Below, in pieces: positions 62,122-64,000 of a stretch of DNA of 64,000 bases. The translations under genes were made by a program, and so were the position numbers. Where the stretch lies: the NCBI RefSeq assembly GCF_025643595.1, contig NZ_CP102826.1, positions 1,922,001-1,986,000 of the forward strand, written 5' to 3'. The notes under the pieces are model-generated. The model did no database searches, had not been told where the DNA came from, and worked only from the letters and a program-made list of their open reading frames with translations. Numbering within the stretch: the stretch's first letter is position 1; each line of letters starts with the position of its first letter. The DNA comes from Saccharopolyspora rosea. Its GTDB lineage: Bacteria; Actinomycetota; Actinomycetes; Mycobacteriales; Pseudonocardiaceae.

Positions 62122-63585
62122 CTACTGCGCCGCCGCCTCGTTCGCGTCCTCGGGCAGCGCGGCCAGCTTGCTGTGCTTGATGCCGTAGCCGAAGTACAGG
62201 GCCAGCGCCAGACCGATCCAGATCACGAACATCAGGTAGGTCTCCCACGGCAGTTCGACGATCAGGTAGACGCAGGCGGCGACGCTCAGGACCGGGACGA
62301 CGGGGTAGCCGGGCACCCGGAAGCCGCGGTACATGTCCGGCCGGGTGCGGCGCAGGACGATGACGCCGATCGACACCACGGTGAACGCCACGAGGGTGCC
62401 CATGCTCGTGAGGTTGGCCAGCGTGTCCAGCGGGACGACCGCGGCCAGCAGTCCCACGAACGCCGAGACCACCGCGGTGTTGCGGATGGGGGTGCGGCGG
62501 CGCGGGTGCACGGTGTGGAAGAACTTCGGCACCATCCCGTCGCGGCCCATCGAGAACAGGATGCGGGTCTGGCCGTACAGCGTGGTCAGCGTGACCCCGA
62601 AGATCGACACGACGCCGCCCGCCGCGAGCAGGATCGCCGGCCAGCCGGCGTGCGTGATGTCGCCGAGGATCGCGGCCAGACCCGCGCTCTGGCCCTCGAA
62701 CCTGCCCCACGGCTGGGCGCCGACCCCGGCCAGGGCGACCAGGATGTAGATCGTCGTGACGATCACGATGCACCAGAAGATCGCCAGCGGCAGCGTCCGG
62801 CGCGGGTTGCGCACCTCCTCGCCGGCGGTGGAGACGCAGTCCATGCCGATGTAGGAGAAGAAGACGGTCGACGCGGCGGTGCCGATGCCCGCGATGCCGA
62901 ACGGGGTGAACGGGTGCAGGTTGGCGCTGTCGAACGCCCGCAGCGCCACCACCACGAACAGCAGCAGCACGCCCAGCTTGATGCACACGGTGATCGCGTT
63001 GATCGTCGCGGATTCCTTGGCGCCGCGCATCAACAGCACGCAGCACAGCGCGACGAGCACGGCCGCGGGCACGTTGACGATCCCGCCGTCGCCCGGTGGC
63101 GCGCTCAGCGCCGCGGGCAGCTGCCACCCGACCGTGTCGCCGAGCAGCGCGTTGAGGTACTCACCCCACCCCACCGCGACCGCGGACGTCGCGACGCCGT
63201 ACTCCAGCAGCAGGCAGGCGCCCACGACGTAGGCGATGATCTCGCCGAGCGTGGCGTAGGCGTAGGTGTAGGACGCGCCCGCGACCGGGATCGCCGAGGC
63301 GAGTTCGGCGTAGCACAGCGCGGTCAGCGCGGCGGTGATGCCGGCGAGCACGAAGGAGAGCACGACGGCCGGCCCGGCCTTGGGCACCGCTTCGTTGAGC
63401 ACGATGAAGATCCCGGTGCCGACCGTGGATCCCACCCCGATCATGGTCAGCCGTGCGGTGCCGATGCCGCGGCGCAGCTCGCCACCGCCGGTGTCCGCAC
63501 CGCTTTCGGCGTTGAGCATGCTGATCGGCTTGCGCCGCAGGACTCGGCGCCAGCCGAGGTGGGCGCCGGTCACGGATCCGGACAT
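62122..63585 (-). CDS. APC-family amino-acid permease
   Basis: 487 residues from ATG 63585 with AGGGGAG upstream. Cationic-amino-acid-transporter-like (YfnA group): IGVGSTVGTGIFIVLNEAVP in segment 1, YAELASAIPVAGASYTYAYA, YIGMDCVSTAGEEVRNPRRT and FSMGRDGMVPKFFHTVHPRR. Twelve or more membrane segments, ending in an acidic tail. It probably takes up amino acids; the specific one is unknown. Confidence 0.9.
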   Translation of the reverse strand: MSGSVTGAHLGWRRVLRRKPISMLNAESGADTGGGELRRGIGTARLTMIGVGSTVGTGIFIVLNEAVPKAGPAVVLSFVLAGITAALTALCYAELASAIPVAGASYTYAYATLGEIIAYVVGACLLLEYGVATSAVAVGWGEYLNALLGDTVGWQLPAALSAPPGDGGIVNVPAAVLVALCCVLLMRGAKESATINAITVCIKLGVLLLFVVVALRAFDSANLHPFTPFGIAGIGTAASTVFFSYIGMDCVSTAGEEVRNPRRTLPLAIFWCIVIVTTIYILVALAGVGAQPWGRFEGQSAGLAAILGDITHAGWPAILLAAGGVVSIFGVTLTTLYGQTRILFSMGRDGMVPKFFHTVHPRRRTPIRNTAVVSAFVGLLAAVVPLDTLANLTSMGTLVAFTVVSIGVIVLRRTRPDMYRGFRVPGYPVVPVLSVAACVYLIVELPWETYLMFVIWIGLALALYFGYGIKHSKLAALPEDANEAAAQ

Positions 63586-63945
63586 GCGGTGGTCTCCCCT
63601 CCGGGCGAGGTGTTTCGCGGCGGGAAAGATGGTGAAGCACCGTTCCCGCACGTCGAACACCGGGGCCCCACCTGGGTTTTCGGCGGGTCGGGTCGTTGTG
63701 TGGACCGAACTGTATGGACGGCAAGAACGCCCGTCAACGCGCAACGGCTCGCGAATTTCTTTGGGACTGCGCGAAGCGGACAGCAGTTTTTCCGGTGATT
63801 GCGCCGCACGGCGGCGCGGACGTCGAACGATCGGCGGTGTCACGCGGTGTGCCCGCGCGGCTACGGTTCTGCTGCCCGGCCGGAGAGGAGGGAGCCTCCG
63901 CGATGCTCCCGGGGCGGCGTTCGCCCATCCGACCGAAGGGCTGAC
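63586..63945. other. Divergent gap upstream of the last gene
   Basis: 360 bases without a convincing gene; an open frame at 63696-63944 has no family-like sequence. TACGGT near 63862 could be the -10 of the gene at 63946. No strong inverted repeat seen. Confidence 0.35.
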
Positions 63946-64000
63946 ATGGCAGTTTCGTCCGAATCCGGGGTGTCCCGCCGCGCCGTCGTCCTGACGGCGC
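63946..64000 (+). CDS. Start of a gene with twin-arginine-like N-terminus (partial)
   Basis: ATG 63946, preceded by gaaggg, opens a frame reading MAVSSESGVSRRAVVLTA to the window end. SRRAVVLTA is a Tat-type start as in many exported cofactor proteins such as Rieske-type iron-sulphur proteins. Only 18 residues are available, so the family is a guess. Confidence 0.5.
   Translation, partial: MAVSSESGVSRRAVVLTA

Noticed and set aside
63696-63944. 82-codon frame before the last gene
   Set aside because: Low similarity to any family, no ribosome-binding site, and it would abut the Tat-like start; probably untranslated leader.

Overview
The window is 64 kb of high-G+C actinobacterial chromosome. 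Start codons are often GTG, many genes overlap by 1-4 bases, and the gene order tlyA-nadK-recN-steA-steB-pyrG-NUDIX-xerD-parA-scpA-scpB-rluB-cmk-der is the block conserved in Mycobacterium and its relatives. Overall content (leaderless GTG genes, a DUF5753-type XRE regulator, KhtTU, PIG-L and hydantoinase families) suggests a member of the Pseudonocardiales, but the genus cannot be fixed by eye. No tRNA, CRISPR array, insertion sequence or prophage was seen.

Layout. (1) 1-1703: 3' part of a 23S rRNA gene, the 5S gene and a strong terminator, so an rRNA operon ends here. (2) 1821-23309: housekeeping block on the plus strand: a basic, disordered TPR protein, a HAD phosphatase, TlyA, NAD kinase, RecN, the cell-separation pair SteA/SteB, CTP synthase, NUDIX hydrolase, XerD, a ParA ATPase, the condensin partners ScpA/ScpB, a pseudouridine synthase, cytidylate kinase, an acyltransferase and the GTPase Der. 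Two insertions interrupt it: an XRE regulator before pyrG, and a minus-strand K+/H+ antiporter pair, khtT-khtU, before cmk. (3) 23410-28182: a two-component pair, an aldo/keto reductase and an S9 peptidase. (4) 28309-36139: a cell-surface glycan locus: secreted GH43-like protein, polyprenyl-phosphate glycosyltransferase, a GtrA domain fused to a large YfhO-like membrane protein, and an exported PIG-L deacetylase with a propeller-like tail. (5) 35839-44443: a polyol/sugar catabolic locus: RbtT/DalT-type permease, DeoR repressor, then a divergent six-gene operon (HAD phosphatase, 2-hydroxyacid dehydrogenase, FGGY kinase, DhaK-DhaL kinase, RpiB-type isomerase, class II aldolase).

(6) 44710-46368: an ACT-GNAT membrane protein and a VOC protein. 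(7) 46397-55391: a hydantoinase-like locus: a degenerate HyuA-like protein, a DUF917 protein and a PucR-type regulator in one coupled operon, convergent with canonical hyuA-hyuB, plus a divergent MFS transporter whose shared intergenic region carries a very long inverted repeat. (8) 55678-63585, mostly minus strand: IPP isomerase, IclR regulator, NupC nucleoside transporter, PrsW-type protease, a secreted SGNH esterase (plus strand), an MBL-fold protein, a Mut7-C RNase-domain protein and an APC amino-acid permease. A new plus-strand gene with a twin-arginine-like start begins at 63946 and runs out of the window.

The most unusual parts are the locus pairing a motif-less HyuA paralogue with DUF917 and complete HyuAB, its 44-bp near-palindrome, a possible leaderless 8-codon leader peptide in front of it, the GtrA-YfhO fusion next to a PIG-L-propeller protein with no stop codon before its convergent neighbour, and the tetrose/pentose-type polyol operon with its AT-rich operator.
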